Positions 53,919-63,389 of a DNA stretch of 64,000 bases are shown in pieces. The translations under genes and the position numbers were made by a program. This DNA comes from Rhizobiaceae bacterium (GTDB taxonomy: Bacteria > Pseudomonadota > Alphaproteobacteria > Rhizobiales > Rhizobiaceae), in contig JAMLJA010000010.1 in assembly GCA_023953905.1 (NCBI GenBank), positions 1 to 64,000 on the forward strand. Reading direction: 5' to 3'. Below the pieces are notes generated by a model, which searched no databases, had not been told where the DNA came from, and worked only from the letters and a program-made list of their open reading frames with translations. The first letter of the stretch is position 1. The number at the start of each line of letters is the position of its first letter.

Positions 53919-54017
53919 ACAGGAAATGTCTGCCCTGCTACTGACGTTGAAAAGCCCGCTTTTCGCGCTTTCAAGCGTCCCCAATGAGGGCAAGGCCAAA
54001 CCGGGAGGGGAGTGAAG

Positions 54018-55967
54018 ATGCAGAATTATCCAAACCTTTTCAAAGAGATAAAAATTGGGCAACTTCCTCTCCCCAATCGAATCTGCTTTGCCGCTTCTAG
54101 CTCTGAGCTCGCGGACTCCCATGGTTTCGCAAGTGAGACCATGGCGGAATATTACGCGACTCGCGCCCGTGGCGAAGTCGGGTTGATTGTCGTTGAGGCT
54201 ACCTACGTAGAGATGGAAGGCCGCCGACTTCCCCATAATGCGATGCTGCACGAGGACCGCTATATACCGGGCATGGCGGGGGTCGCCCAGGCGATCCACG
54301 AGGCTGGCGGCCGCGTGGCGCTTCAGCTCAATCACGGCGGGCGGGAAGCGGTTGCGACGGTCTCCGGTTCCGTTCCGCTCGGCCCCTCCCCGATCGCATC
54401 GCCCTTCACCGGCGGGGGACAGACCAGTTCCCCGCGCGAACTCACGACGACCGAGATTGCGCGCATCGTGCAGCGCTTCGGAGACGCGGCGGAACGGGCG
54501 CAGCGCGCCGGTTTCGACGCGGTGGAAGTCCATGGTTCGCACGGCTACCTCGTCGCGCAGTTCCTGTCGCCGGAGGCCAATCAGCGGCAAGATGACTATG
54601 GCCGCGACCAGCAGGGACGGGCCAGGTTCGCCTGCGAGATCATCGCCGAGATCAAACGCCGTTGCGGCAGCGACTTTCCGGTCATCCTGCGCATGAACAG
54701 TTCCGATCACTATCCGGGAGGCACTGACGTCTCGCTCGCCTGTATCACCGCCAAATGCGCTGAGATCGCCGGGGCTGATGCGCTCAGCGTATCGGCGGGC
54801 ATTCACGCCTCGCGTCCCTATATGATTGTGCCAGGCATGATGATCCCGAATGGTTGGAACCGCGAGGGAGCGGCTGAGATTGCCCGTCACGTCTCTATTC
54901 CTGTTATGGCCACGGGCCGGATCACTGCGCCCGAGATGGCCGACGAGATTATCGGCAACGGCGAGGCGGACATGGTCTGCATCAGCCGGGCGCTCATCGC
55001 AGACCCCGAATTCCCCCGAAAGGCCCGCGAAGGCCGGGCTGCTGAAATCACGCCCTGCATCGCTTGCAACGAATGCGTGGCCAGCATCCATCGCCACGAG
55101 GGTCTCGCCTGCACCGTTAACCCTGGGGTCACAAGGGAACTAGAGCTGGCATCAATGTTGAACGCGCGTCCATCACCCCGCAGGGTGGTGGTAATCGGCG
55201 CCGGCGCTGGAGGACTTGCGGCCGCAGTTAGCGCGGCGAGGCGCGGCCATGCCGTAACTCTTTTCGAGCGCGCGAGCGCAATCGGCGGCCAACTGGATCT
55301 TGCGCACAAACCTCCCCTGCGTGAACCGATCGCCGATCTCCTGGCCTACTACCGCCGCGAAATTGATCGTCTGGGCGTCGTGACCCGCACCGGGGCCGAT
55401 CCGACCCGAGGAGAGATTGCCGCCCTTGCCCCGGACAGCCTCATCATCGCCATCGGCGCCCGCAGCCGCGATCCAGACATTCCCGGCATCGAACGGGCTC
55501 AGCTGCGCACCGGATGGAAACTTTTGGCCGGGATGGAAATGGCAACGGGCGTATGCGCCGTGCTTGGCGGGGGCCTCGTCGGGGTTGAGACTGCCGATCA
55601 TCTTGCGCATCTCGGTCACAAGGTGGTTCTGATCGCCCGCAGCGGAATTTTGAAGAAGGCGGTGCATGTGGATGCGATCCACTATCGGGATACGCTCAAC
55701 GCGGAGGGGGTGGAGGTGTTCGAACATTCCGCCGTCGAGGAAATCGGGCCTGACTGGATTCGCATCGTACCCAAGGACCGACTTCCCCGGATTATAGCGG
55801 GAATCGATACGGTCGTGTCCTGTATAGGGTACGAGAACCGGATGGAAGATGCCCAACGCTGGGAGGGGCTTGCTCCTCTCACCCACTTTGTCGGCGACGT
55901 GAAAGGCTCGGCGAAGTTCTTTGACTCAATCCGCGAGGGAACGATGGCCGCACTGGCGATTGTATAG
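54018..55967 (+). CDS. 2,4-dienoyl-CoA reductase-like NADH:flavin oxidoreductase
   Basis: A 649-residue FadH/OYE-type protein: FMN TIM-barrel (HGSHGYLVAQFLSPEANQR), a complete 4Fe-4S motif CIACNECV followed 11 residues later by C (ACTVNPG), and a FAD/NAD domain (VVIGAGAGGLAAAVSAARRGH). It reduces a conjugated double bond, or is related to amine dehydrogenases. The ATG at 54018 has GGAGGGG at normal spacing; a GTG two codons earlier is the alternative. It is followed 13 bp later by the MBL-fold hydrolase. Confidence 0.85.
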   Translation: MQNYPNLFKEIKIGQLPLPNRICFAASSSELADSHGFASETMAEYYATRARGEVGLIVVEATYVEMEGRRLPHNAMLHEDRYIPGMAGVAQAIHEAGGRVALQLNHGGREAVATVSGSVPLGPSPIASPFTGGGQTSSPRELTTTEIARIVQRFGDAAERAQRAGFDAVEVHGSHGYLVAQFLSPEANQRQDDYGRDQQGRARFACEIIAEIKRRCGSDFPVILRMNSSDHYPGGTDVSLACITAKCAEIAGADALSVSAGIHASRPYMIVPGMMIPNGWNREGAAEIARHVSIPVMATGRITAPEMADEIIGNGEADMVCISRALIADPEFPRKAREGRAAEITPCIACNECVASIHRHEGLACTVNPGVTRELELASMLNARPSPRRVVVIGAGAGGLAAAVSAARRGHAVTLFERASAIGGQLDLAHKPPLREPIADLLAYYRREIDRLGVVTRTGADPTRGEIAALAPDSLIIAIGARSRDPDIPGIERAQLRTGWKLLAGMEMATGVCAVLGGGLVGVETADHLAHLGHKVVLIARSGILKKAVHVDAIHYRDTLNAEGVEVFEHSAVEEIGPDWIRIVPKDRLPRIIAGIDTVVSCIGYENRMEDAQRWEGLAPLTHFVGDVKGSAKFFDSIREGTMAALAIV

Positions 55968-55980
55968 AAGGAGATCAGGG

Positions 55981-56820
55981 ATGGCACAGACGATATTCGA
56001 AGTTCTGCCTGCATGCAGCGCGGCGCCTGGTCTTTGGGACATCTACGCTCTTCGTTATGCCCGCATGCCGGAACGGCGCATTCACGAAAACTTTCTTCGA
56101 CGCGACATGCATGACGGGCCGATGCCGCTCGATTTCTTCGTTTGGATCGCCCGTAACCGTGACAGAACTGTGCTAATCGACACCGGCTATGGCCATCGCG
56201 CAGGAGCCGAGCGCGGTAGGCCCGTCGATATCGAGCCGGCCGACGCGCTCGCACGCATCGGGTTGCCGCCGGAACAGATTGAGCATGTTGTTCTGACCCA
56301 TCTGCACTATGACCATGCCGGTAGTCTCGACCGGTTTCCGAATGCCCGCATTCATCTTCAAGATGCTGAGATCGCATATGCGACCGGACGCTCTATGTGC
56401 CACCACGTTGCGCGATTTCCCTATGATGTCGAAGACGTGGTGCACTTTGTCCGCCGGGTCTATGGCGAGCAAGTCGAGTTCCACGACGGCGATTCTACCC
56501 TGTTCCCCGGGCTGAGTCTCCATCTTCTGCCAGGCCACGCAAAGGGCCTTCAGGCGGTGCTCGTCGAGACTGTCCGCGGACCGGTTCTGATTGCGTCTGA
56601 TGCCACACACACCTACGCCAATCTGACCCAGAACCATCCCTTTGCTTTGACGATCGACGTGGAAGCGACGCTCAACAGCTATCGCCGGATCATCGATCTG
56701 GCGGGGGATATGGAACACGTCATCCCCGGCCACGATGCGCTTGTCCGAACCTACTATCCTTCAATTACCGTTGCGGGGATCGAATTGCAGGTGCTGCACG
56801 TCGATCCGAAGATGCCATGA
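55981..56820 (+). CDS. MBL-fold metallo-hydrolase (AttM/AiiA-like lactonase type)
   Basis: A 279-residue metallo-beta-lactamase-fold enzyme with the dizinc motif THLHYDHAG (H107, H109, D111, H112), later LLPGHAKGLQAVLVET and IASDATHTYAN, and VIPGHD at the C-terminus. The arrangement is that of the N-acyl-homoserine-lactone lactonase family. In this setting a role in opening a lactone intermediate of the pathway is as likely as quorum quenching. Its 3' end overlaps the convergent gene by 56 bp. Confidence 0.83.
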   Translation: MAQTIFEVLPACSAAPGLWDIYALRYARMPERRIHENFLRRDMHDGPMPLDFFVWIARNRDRTVLIDTGYGHRAGAERGRPVDIEPADALARIGLPPEQIEHVVLTHLHYDHAGSLDRFPNARIHLQDAEIAYATGRSMCHHVARFPYDVEDVVHFVRRVYGEQVEFHDGDSTLFPGLSLHLLPGHAKGLQAVLVETVRGPVLIASDATHTYANLTQNHPFALTIDVEATLNSYRRIIDLAGDMEHVIPGHDALVRTYYPSITVAGIELQVLHVDPKMP

Positions 56821-57982
56821 TCTTCGCCAAAAGCGGCTCGCGCCGCGCCAGCCACCAGCCATATTGCTCAGGCCAGTCCGTGTAGCGGGGCCCGCCGAGC
56901 GCCGCACGCGCATGATGCGGCCAGTTGGGATCCCAAAGCGCCTCGCGACCGATGGCGACAAGGTCGGTCTGACCGTCCTCTATCGCCGCATTGGCAAGCT
57001 CGGGTTCGGTGATAAGCCCGACGGCCATCGTCTTCATGCCGGAGCCATTGCGGATCTGCGCCGTATCCGGCAACTGGAAACCGAGAGTGGTTGCACCGCC
57101 CGAGGTGGAGGCACTGTGCCCGCCGATACCGCCGGACGAGCAATCGATGACATCCACGCCGTGCCGGCCAAGCAAGCCCGCCAGCTTGACGGTCTCCGCA
57201 AATGGGCGCGCGGGTTCGGCGGCATCATGCATCGAGATGCGGACAAAGAGCGGCATCTCGTCAGGGATCGCATCACGCAAATCCTCCGAGACCTCCACGA
57301 CAAATCTGTGCCTGGCGTCAAAGTCGCCGTTATAAGCGTCTTCCCGGGTATTGGTAGCGGGCGACATAAAGCTGTGCAGCAGAAATCCGTGCGCTGCGTG
57401 GATCTCGACCAAGTCCGCACCGGCGCTCACGGCACGTTTGGCGGCCGCGGTGAATGCCTGGCGGACGGCGCCAATGCCTTCCAGCGTAAGCGCTTCCGGC
57501 ATCAGATATCCATCTCCAAAGGGAATTGCGCTGGCCGACGCGATCGGCCACGACAATTCGCCGCGTGCTGCGTCCGCCTCACCCATTGGACCATTGCCGT
57601 GCCACGGTCTCTGGCGGGCGGCCTTGCGTCCGCTATGCACGAGTTGTACACCGACTGCCGCGCCCTGGGCCTGGCAAGCGGCGATCACGCGCGCCAATGG
57701 TTCGATCTGATCATCGCTCCACAAACCGAGATCGCCATGGGTTATCCGCCCCTCTGGCACCACTGCGGTGGCTTCGATGATCACCAGTCCGGCGCCACCG
57801 AGCGCAAAGCGGGAGTAATGGGCCAGGTGGAAGTCCGTTGCCACCGAATGCGGGGCTGAGTACATGCACATCGGCGAAATGACGATTCGATTGCGCAACA
57901 CCAGGCCACGCACGCGCAGCGGCCGGAATAGCGGAATTGCTTCGGCGGCCGGCGCTGCGCCCGGGGCGGACAAGTTATCCAT
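56765..57982 (-). CDS. Old-yellow-enzyme family NADH:flavin oxidoreductase (YqjM/XenA type)
   Basis: A 405-residue FMN ene-reductase. RIVISPMCMYSA has the regulatory Cys of the YqjM class, VQLVHSGRKA and EIHAAHGFLLHSFMSPATN carry the FMN- and substrate-contacting residues. It reduces alpha,beta-unsaturated ketones, aldehydes or nitro compounds with NAD(P)H. It is convergent with and overlaps the lactonase gene; an aldehyde dehydrogenase lies upstream in the same direction. Confidence 0.88.
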   Translation of the reverse strand: MDNLSAPGAAPAAEAIPLFRPLRVRGLVLRNRIVISPMCMYSAPHSVATDFHLAHYSRFALGGAGLVIIEATAVVPEGRITHGDLGLWSDDQIEPLARVIAACQAQGAAVGVQLVHSGRKAARQRPWHGNGPMGEADAARGELSWPIASASAIPFGDGYLMPEALTLEGIGAVRQAFTAAAKRAVSAGADLVEIHAAHGFLLHSFMSPATNTREDAYNGDFDARHRFVVEVSEDLRDAIPDEMPLFVRISMHDAAEPARPFAETVKLAGLLGRHGVDVIDCSSGGIGGHSASTSGGATTLGFQLPDTAQIRNGSGMKTMAVGLITEPELANAAIEDGQTDLVAIGREALWDPNWPHHARAALGGPRYTDWPEQYGWWLARREPLLAKIMASSDRRAAPAIRSPQR

Positions 57983-58023
57983 GGTTCATCCCATCTTGTT
58001 TGATTGTTGAAAGACGAACGACG

Positions 58024-59463
58024 TCAGTTGAAAACGAAGAACCGTTCTTCCGTCATGTCTAGGGTCGAGAATTTCGGTCCCTCGCGACCGATGCCGCTGT
58101 CCTTGACTCCTCCATAGGGCATCTGGTCGGACCGCCAGCGCGATGTACCATTGATAATAACACCGCCGGTGCGGATTCCATTGATAGCCGCCAACGCCAA
58201 CGGCAGGGACTGGGTGAATATCCCCGCCTGAAGCCCATAGCGCGAAGCGCTGATCTCGCGGAAAATTGCGGCGACATCGTCATAAGGCATGACCGACATG
58301 GCCGGGCCAAAAATCTCTTCGCAAGCAACGTCCATTTCTCGCGTCACCTTGTGCAGGACAGCAGGCTTGATCTGCGCGCCGCTGCGTCCTCCGCCAGCCA
58401 GCAACTCCGCACCCGCCGACAAGGCCCGGTCGAGCATGGCCTCCACCCGGATGGCCGCTTCCTCATCGATCAGTGTTCCGATTTCGGTGGTGGACTCCAT
58501 CGGATCCCCGACCCGAAGCGTCTCGACCTCTACCAGGAGCCGCGCGACGAAGGCGTCATATACCGATCGGTGAACGAAGACGTTCTGCACGGAGATGCAG
58601 CTTTGCCCTGCCAGCATGAAGGCATTGCGCGCGCAGGCCGTAGCCGCGGCCTCGAGATCCGCGTCAAAATGCACGATCGTTGGCCCGACGCCGCCAAGCT
58701 CCAGCGCCACGCGTTTCATGCCGGAATTGGCACGAATGATCTGGCCCACACGGGTTGAGCCGGTGAAGCTGATGAAATCAACACGCGGGTCGGAAACCAT
58801 GACGGGGCCGACCGCATCGCCATACAGCGCACTGAGGGCACCCTTGGGCAGCCCTCCCGCATCAACGAAACATTCAACCGTTCTCGCTACGCAGAGCGGC
58901 GCCTTCGGCGAACATTTGAGGACTGTGGTATTGCCCGCCGCGATCGACGGACCCAGTTTGTGCATAACGAGATTGACCGGGGCATTGAACGGTGTAATCG
59001 CGCTTACAACGCCTACGGGAAAGCGCAGTGTCATTGCGATCTTGCCCGCTCCGATGGCGCTGGCCTCCAGGGGAATATGCGCGCCTTCGATGCGAATGGC
59101 CTCTTCCGCGCAAAGCCGAAGCGTGTCGGCGGAACGGGCCGTTTCGGCACGCGAGTCGCGCAATGCCTTGCCGGTCTCCATCGTCATGGCCAGGGCAATA
59201 TCCTCGGTCCGTTCGGACACAAGGTCGGCAACGCGGCGGAGATAGGCGGCCCTTTCACGCGCCGGCATCTTTGCCATCACCTCACATGCCTCATCGGCGT
59301 GGCCGATCGCACGGCGCGCATCCTCCTCGGAGGAAACAGGCATTCTGGCTACTTCCGCGCCGTCATAAGGGTTTATTATTGGAGCGAAATCGCGCCCCTC
59401 TTCCCACATACCGCCAATCAACGGGCGGATGGCTTTCGTGCAGCCTTGCTCGACGCGCGACAT
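58024..59463 (-). CDS. NAD(P)-dependent aldehyde dehydrogenase
   Basis: A 479-residue aldehyde dehydrogenase with the general-base motif LELGGVGPTIV and the nucleophilic Cys in AGQSCISVQNV. ITPFNAPVNLVMHKLGPSIAAGN is the cofactor-binding region. It resembles the lactaldehyde/succinate-semialdehyde group. It is probably co-transcribed with the ene-reductase 41 bp downstream, and is divergent from the alcohol dehydrogenase, which would make its aldehyde substrate. Confidence 0.9.
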   Translation of the reverse strand: MSRVEQGCTKAIRPLIGGMWEEGRDFAPIINPYDGAEVARMPVSSEEDARRAIGHADEACEVMAKMPARERAAYLRRVADLVSERTEDIALAMTMETGKALRDSRAETARSADTLRLCAEEAIRIEGAHIPLEASAIGAGKIAMTLRFPVGVVSAITPFNAPVNLVMHKLGPSIAAGNTTVLKCSPKAPLCVARTVECFVDAGGLPKGALSALYGDAVGPVMVSDPRVDFISFTGSTRVGQIIRANSGMKRVALELGGVGPTIVHFDADLEAAATACARNAFMLAGQSCISVQNVFVHRSVYDAFVARLLVEVETLRVGDPMESTTEIGTLIDEEAAIRVEAMLDRALSAGAELLAGGGRSGAQIKPAVLHKVTREMDVACEEIFGPAMSVMPYDDVAAIFREISASRYGLQAGIFTQSLPLALAAINGIRTGGVIINGTSRWRSDQMPYGGVKDSGIGREGPKFSTLDMTEERFFVFN

Positions 59464-59493
59464 AGCGATCTCCTAACTCTTGCCGAAATGCGT

Positions 59494-59520
59494 AATATCA
59501 TCTAAATGAATATCATCTAA
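59494..59520. repeat. Tandem 12-bp direct repeat in a divergent promoter
   Basis: AATATCATCTAA occurs twice with a 3-bp spacer (period 15) between the aldehyde dehydrogenase and alcohol dehydrogenase genes. Exact tandem sites in a divergent gap suggest a regulator binding as a head-to-tail dimer. Confidence 0.5.
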
Positions 59521-59581
59521 TACTGACGCCCGCAACTGCGGTGCGACCCGACGCGACACGCGCACTGGAGGAATTTGACAT

Positions 59582-60718
59582 ATGAAGATCACGGCCGCGG
59601 TAATGTACGAGCAGGGGCTGCCGAGACCATTCGAACAGAGCCAGCCGTTCCGCATTGAGGAGGTCGACCTCGAGGGGCCGGGTGCTGGCGAGGTTCTCGT
59701 CGAGATCCGCGCGGCAGGTCTTTGCCACTCGGACTTGAGCCAGGTGAAAGGCTTGCGGAAGCGGCAGTTGCCGGTGGTTGGCGGCCATGAAGCGGCGGGT
59801 ATCGTCCGCGAGACCGGAGCGGGTGTCACCAATCTCAAAGAGGGCGACCATGTGGTGATGACAGTGGTGTCGGGCTGCGGGGTCTGCGCGCATTGCCAGC
59901 GCAACCGTCCTGCTCTCTGCCAATCCGTGACGGTGCCGCGCAACAAGGGGCTTCTTGCGAACGGCCAACGCAGGCTGAGCCGTAAAGGCGCTCCAATTTA
60001 CCATTATTCTGGCATCTCCGGCTTTGCCGAATATGCGGTCACCATGCCAGCATCGCTGGTGAAGATTGATACGCAAGTCCCGCTGGACGTGGCCGCGCTT
60101 TTCGGCTGCGCAGTGGTGACCGGCGCGGGATCGGTCTTAAACACGGCACAGGTTCCAAGCGGCGCAAGCGTCGCCATTATCGGGTTGGGTGGCATCGGTC
60201 TGAATGGACTGATGGCCGCGCGGATCGCGGGCGCCCAGACGATTATCGGTATCGACATGCGCGACGACAAGTTCCCCATCGCCCGGGAACTTGGCGCAAC
60301 GCACACCTTCCGCGCCGATGATCCGGAACTGGTGAAGAAGGTCTTTGGCCTCACCGGCGAAGGTGTCGATTTTGCATTCGAAATGTCCGGCGCGGCCGCC
60401 GCGATGAAGTCCGCGCCCGATCTCATCCGCCCCGGCGGTGAGGTGATCTGTGTGGGTCTCGGCGGTTCGGATGCGCGTTTTGATTTCGCTCATACCAGGC
60501 TCGTGACCCAGGAACACAGCATTCGCGGCTCTTTCATGGGAAGCTGCGTTCCGCAACGCGATATCCCCCACTACATGAAGCTGTTCACCGAGGGGCAGTT
60601 GCCAGTCGACCGGTTGCGCAGTTCGGCTATCGGCTTCGAACAGTTGAACGCCAGCCTCGATCGGCTCGATAGCGGCGAGGTGATCCGCCAGGTGTTGCTG
60701 CCGCACGGAACGCTGTGA
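59582..60718 (+). CDS. Zinc-dependent alcohol dehydrogenase (class III-like)
   Basis: A 378-residue MDR dehydrogenase. Catalytic-zinc residues are in AAGLCHSDLS and GGHEAAGIV, structural zinc cysteines in CGVCAHCQRNRPALC, and the NAD fold begins at IIGLGGIGLNGLMAARIAGA. It oxidises an alcohol, perhaps aryl or allylic, to the aldehyde for the divergent aldehyde dehydrogenase. Its stop overlaps a possible GTG start of the CoA-transferase gene. Confidence 0.9.
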   Translation: MKITAAVMYEQGLPRPFEQSQPFRIEEVDLEGPGAGEVLVEIRAAGLCHSDLSQVKGLRKRQLPVVGGHEAAGIVRETGAGVTNLKEGDHVVMTVVSGCGVCAHCQRNRPALCQSVTVPRNKGLLANGQRRLSRKGAPIYHYSGISGFAEYAVTMPASLVKIDTQVPLDVAALFGCAVVTGAGSVLNTAQVPSGASVAIIGLGGIGLNGLMAARIAGAQTIIGIDMRDDKFPIARELGATHTFRADDPELVKKVFGLTGEGVDFAFEMSGAAAAMKSAPDLIRPGGEVICVGLGGSDARFDFAHTRLVTQEHSIRGSFMGSCVPQRDIPHYMKLFTEGQLPVDRLRSSAIGFEQLNASLDRLDSGEVIRQVLLPHGTL

Positions 60719-60789
60719 CGGTGTCGCCCATTCACGGGCGGATCGCCCACGCACCGCGATATGTCGATCGGCATAGGAAAAACATCAAA

Positions 60790-62007
60790 ATGACTGAAGC
60801 AGAAATGCAGGGGACGAGCCACTATCCGCTTTCGGGCGTTACCGTGCTCGATCTTTCGCACGTTTATAACGGCCCTTACGCCACTCTGTTGATGGCGCTG
60901 GCGGGGGCGCGCGTTATCAAGATTGAGCCGCATACGGGGGAGCATTTGCGCAGCCGCGGCGATATGGGAGGCGCAGATCTACCCTTCGCAATGTTGAATT
61001 CGAACAAACAGCCGATCACTCTGGACCTCAAGTCCGGGCGCGGCAAGGACCTGTTCCGGGCGATGATTGCCAAGGCCGACATTCTCATCGAGAACTTCGC
61101 CCCGGGCGTGATGGCGCGTCTCGGGCTCGACGCCGAAGCCCTGCAGGAAATCAATCCCCGGCTTATCTACGGTTCCAGCTCGGGCTATGGGACGGACGGC
61201 CCCTACAAAGACTTCCCCGCTATGGACCTCGTCGTTCAGGCGATGTCCGGCGTTATCAATTCCACCGGCTTTCCGGAGGGCCCGCCGGTGAAATCCGGCG
61301 CGGCGCTCTGCGATTTCTTCGCCGGAATCCATCTTTATGCCGCCGTCATGACGGCGCTGTACGAGCGGGAGAGGACCGGCAAGGGACGCATCGTTGAAGT
61401 ATCGATGCAGGATGCCACCTATTGTTCGCTCGCCTCGAATTACGGCATGCAACACGCACGGGGCAACGATGCGCCCGAACGCACCGGCAATCGCCACGGC
61501 GGTCTAGGCGTATCCCCTTACAACGCCTACGAAACCAGCGACGGCTATGTCGTCATCAATTCCCCCGGCGACCACCATTTTCGGGCGATCCTCGATGTCA
61601 TCGGACGCCCAGACCTCAAGGAAGATCCGCGGCTCGCGACGCGCACGGCACGTGTGCAGAACGTGCCGTTAGTGGACAGCTTGCTGACCGAATGGACCCG
61701 GCAGCACACCAAGCAACAGGTGGCGGACGCCATGCTGTCCGCAAGAGTACCCTCCGCTCCCGTCCGCAATCTCAAGGAAGTTATGACCGACAAGAATATG
61801 CTGGCGCGCGGAAGCCTTCAAAGAGTTGACCATCCCGGCCTGGGTGCCGTGACGCTTCCGCATTCGCCGTTCAGCTTCAAGGATCTCGAACGACTTCCTC
61901 TGGAGCCAAGTCGCCCGCTCGGCGATGCCAATCATGAGATCATCACCAGCTTCCTGGGCTTGTCCGAAGAGGAATACCAATCCCTTCGGCACGATGGTGT
62001 CGTTTAG
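60790..62007 (+). CDS. CaiB/BaiF-family (type III) CoA-transferase
   Basis: A class III CoA-transferase of 405 residues from the ATG at 60790; a GTG at 60715, coupled to the dehydrogenase stop, would add 25 residues. VLDLSHVYNGPYAT and RVIKIEPHTGEHLR are N-terminal family features, and PAMDLVVQAMSG holds the Asp that carries the acyl group. It moves CoA onto the acid produced by the upstream dehydrogenases. Confidence 0.87.
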   Translation: MTEAEMQGTSHYPLSGVTVLDLSHVYNGPYATLLMALAGARVIKIEPHTGEHLRSRGDMGGADLPFAMLNSNKQPITLDLKSGRGKDLFRAMIAKADILIENFAPGVMARLGLDAEALQEINPRLIYGSSSGYGTDGPYKDFPAMDLVVQAMSGVINSTGFPEGPPVKSGAALCDFFAGIHLYAAVMTALYERERTGKGRIVEVSMQDATYCSLASNYGMQHARGNDAPERTGNRHGGLGVSPYNAYETSDGYVVINSPGDHHFRAILDVIGRPDLKEDPRLATRTARVQNVPLVDSLLTEWTRQHTKQQVADAMLSARVPSAPVRNLKEVMTDKNMLARGSLQRVDHPGLGAVTLPHSPFSFKDLERLPLEPSRPLGDANHEIITSFLGLSEEEYQSLRHDGVV

Positions 62008-62109
62008 CGAAAAAGGCGCCGCACAGGTTGCCATTCTTTCATCTTATTCATATAGATCAATTTAAGCGTTAAGACTCATTGGGCCAGAACGGAAGGACTT
62101 TCGCCCGAG

Positions 62110-63378
62110 ATGACAAAGCCCAGTTCCGAATTCGACTTCGCCTCCGTCCTTCAGTCCGGCGACCATGTCGCCTGGCCGCAGGGAACGGGCGAGCCGACGG
62201 GGCTGACGGCCGCCCTCGTCGAGGCGACGCCGAGCCTGCCGGACTATGTGGCGGTTCTAGGGATGGTGACGACGCGCACACCCAAGGCGATGACCGAGAA
62301 TGGGGCCCGCTTCCTGTGCCTGAACGGCGCTGCAGGCACGCGCATTGCCGCCGCCGTTTCCGGCAATCGCATTGTCCCCAGCCATGTTTCGGCGGTGCCG
62401 GGTCTGATCCGCGCGCGGCGCCTGCGGACCGATGTCGTGCTAATCCGAGTGCGCCCCACCAACGAAGCCGGGATGTTTTCGGTGGGCGTTGTGGCCGATT
62501 TTGTGCAGGAAATGGTGAATGCCGCCCGGGTTGTCGTCGCCGAAATCGACGATCGGCTGCCTCTCACCGCCGATGATGCGCTGATCGCGAGCGAGCGCAT
62601 AGATTATTTGACCCTCGCTGACGGGTTAGAACCGCTGCTACCCGATGCTGTGCCAAACCCGACAGAGATCGAGGTCGCACGGCATGTGGCCGAAATTATC
62701 CCCGATCGCGCGACCATACAGCTCGGCATAGGTGGCTTGCCTACCGCGGTATGCGCGGCGCTGGCAGGGCATAAGGATTTGGGCATCCATTCAGGCGTGA
62801 TCCCAGACTGTGCGGTCGATCTGCTGGAAAAGGGTGCCATCTCCAACCGCTATAAGGGGCTCGACGAAGGGCGGACGGTGACCGGTGGGCTATTTGGCGC
62901 CCGTCGACTGATCGATTTCTCCGACGGCAATGCGGCCATATCGCTGCGCGGTGCCGCCTATACGCACGCGGCCCAGACGATGATTCGGCTCAAAAAGTTC
63001 TACACGGTCAACTCAGCTATCGAGATCGATCTGACCGGGCAGGTCAATTCCGAGCTCGCGGGCAGCAAGTATGTCGGCGCTGTGGGCGGACAGGTCGATT
63101 TCGTTCGCGGCGCCCGACTGTCTGAGGGCGGCCGGTCGATCATCGCTCTGGCTTCCACCACAGCAGACGGTAAAACCTCGAAAATCGTAGCCGGTTTTGA
63201 AGGCCGGCCGGTCACAACCGCGAGATCTGATATCGATATCGTGGTGACCGAATTCGGTTCGGCCGAGCTTTGGGGACTCGATTTTCCGGCACGCGCACGC
63301 GCGCTGATCGCGATCGCCCATCCCGACTTTCGAGAAACTCTGGACCGTTCGCTGAACGCCGCCGCGCACGCAGGTTAA
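62110..63378 (+). CDS. Acetyl-CoA hydrolase/4-hydroxybutyrate CoA-transferase family protein
   Basis: A 422-residue class I-type CoA-transferase. IQLGIGGLPTAVCAAL is the CoA-binding glycine segment and NSAIEIDLTGQVNSE carries the catalytic Glu; the C-terminal half ends with FPARARALIAIAHPDF. It hydrolyses or exchanges acyl-CoA. It follows the CaiB-type gene after about 100 bp with an AT-rich stretch, and a hydratase gene follows 11 bp later. Confidence 0.87.
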   Translation: MTKPSSEFDFASVLQSGDHVAWPQGTGEPTGLTAALVEATPSLPDYVAVLGMVTTRTPKAMTENGARFLCLNGAAGTRIAAAVSGNRIVPSHVSAVPGLIRARRLRTDVVLIRVRPTNEAGMFSVGVVADFVQEMVNAARVVVAEIDDRLPLTADDALIASERIDYLTLADGLEPLLPDAVPNPTEIEVARHVAEIIPDRATIQLGIGGLPTAVCAALAGHKDLGIHSGVIPDCAVDLLEKGAISNRYKGLDEGRTVTGGLFGARRLIDFSDGNAAISLRGAAYTHAAQTMIRLKKFYTVNSAIEIDLTGQVNSELAGSKYVGAVGGQVDFVRGARLSEGGRSIIALASTTADGKTSKIVAGFEGRPVTTARSDIDIVVTEFGSAELWGLDFPARARALIAIAHPDFRETLDRSLNAAAHAG

Positions 63379-63389
63379 GGAGACGAACT

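Noticed and set aside
53904..55097. 397-codon minus-strand frame antisense to the FadH-like reductase
   Set aside because: Shadow frame; the plus strand carries clear FMN, Fe-S and FAD motifs.
56735..57859. 374-codon plus-strand frame antisense to the ene-reductase
   Set aside because: Shadow frame of the YqjM-like gene; no recognisable motif.
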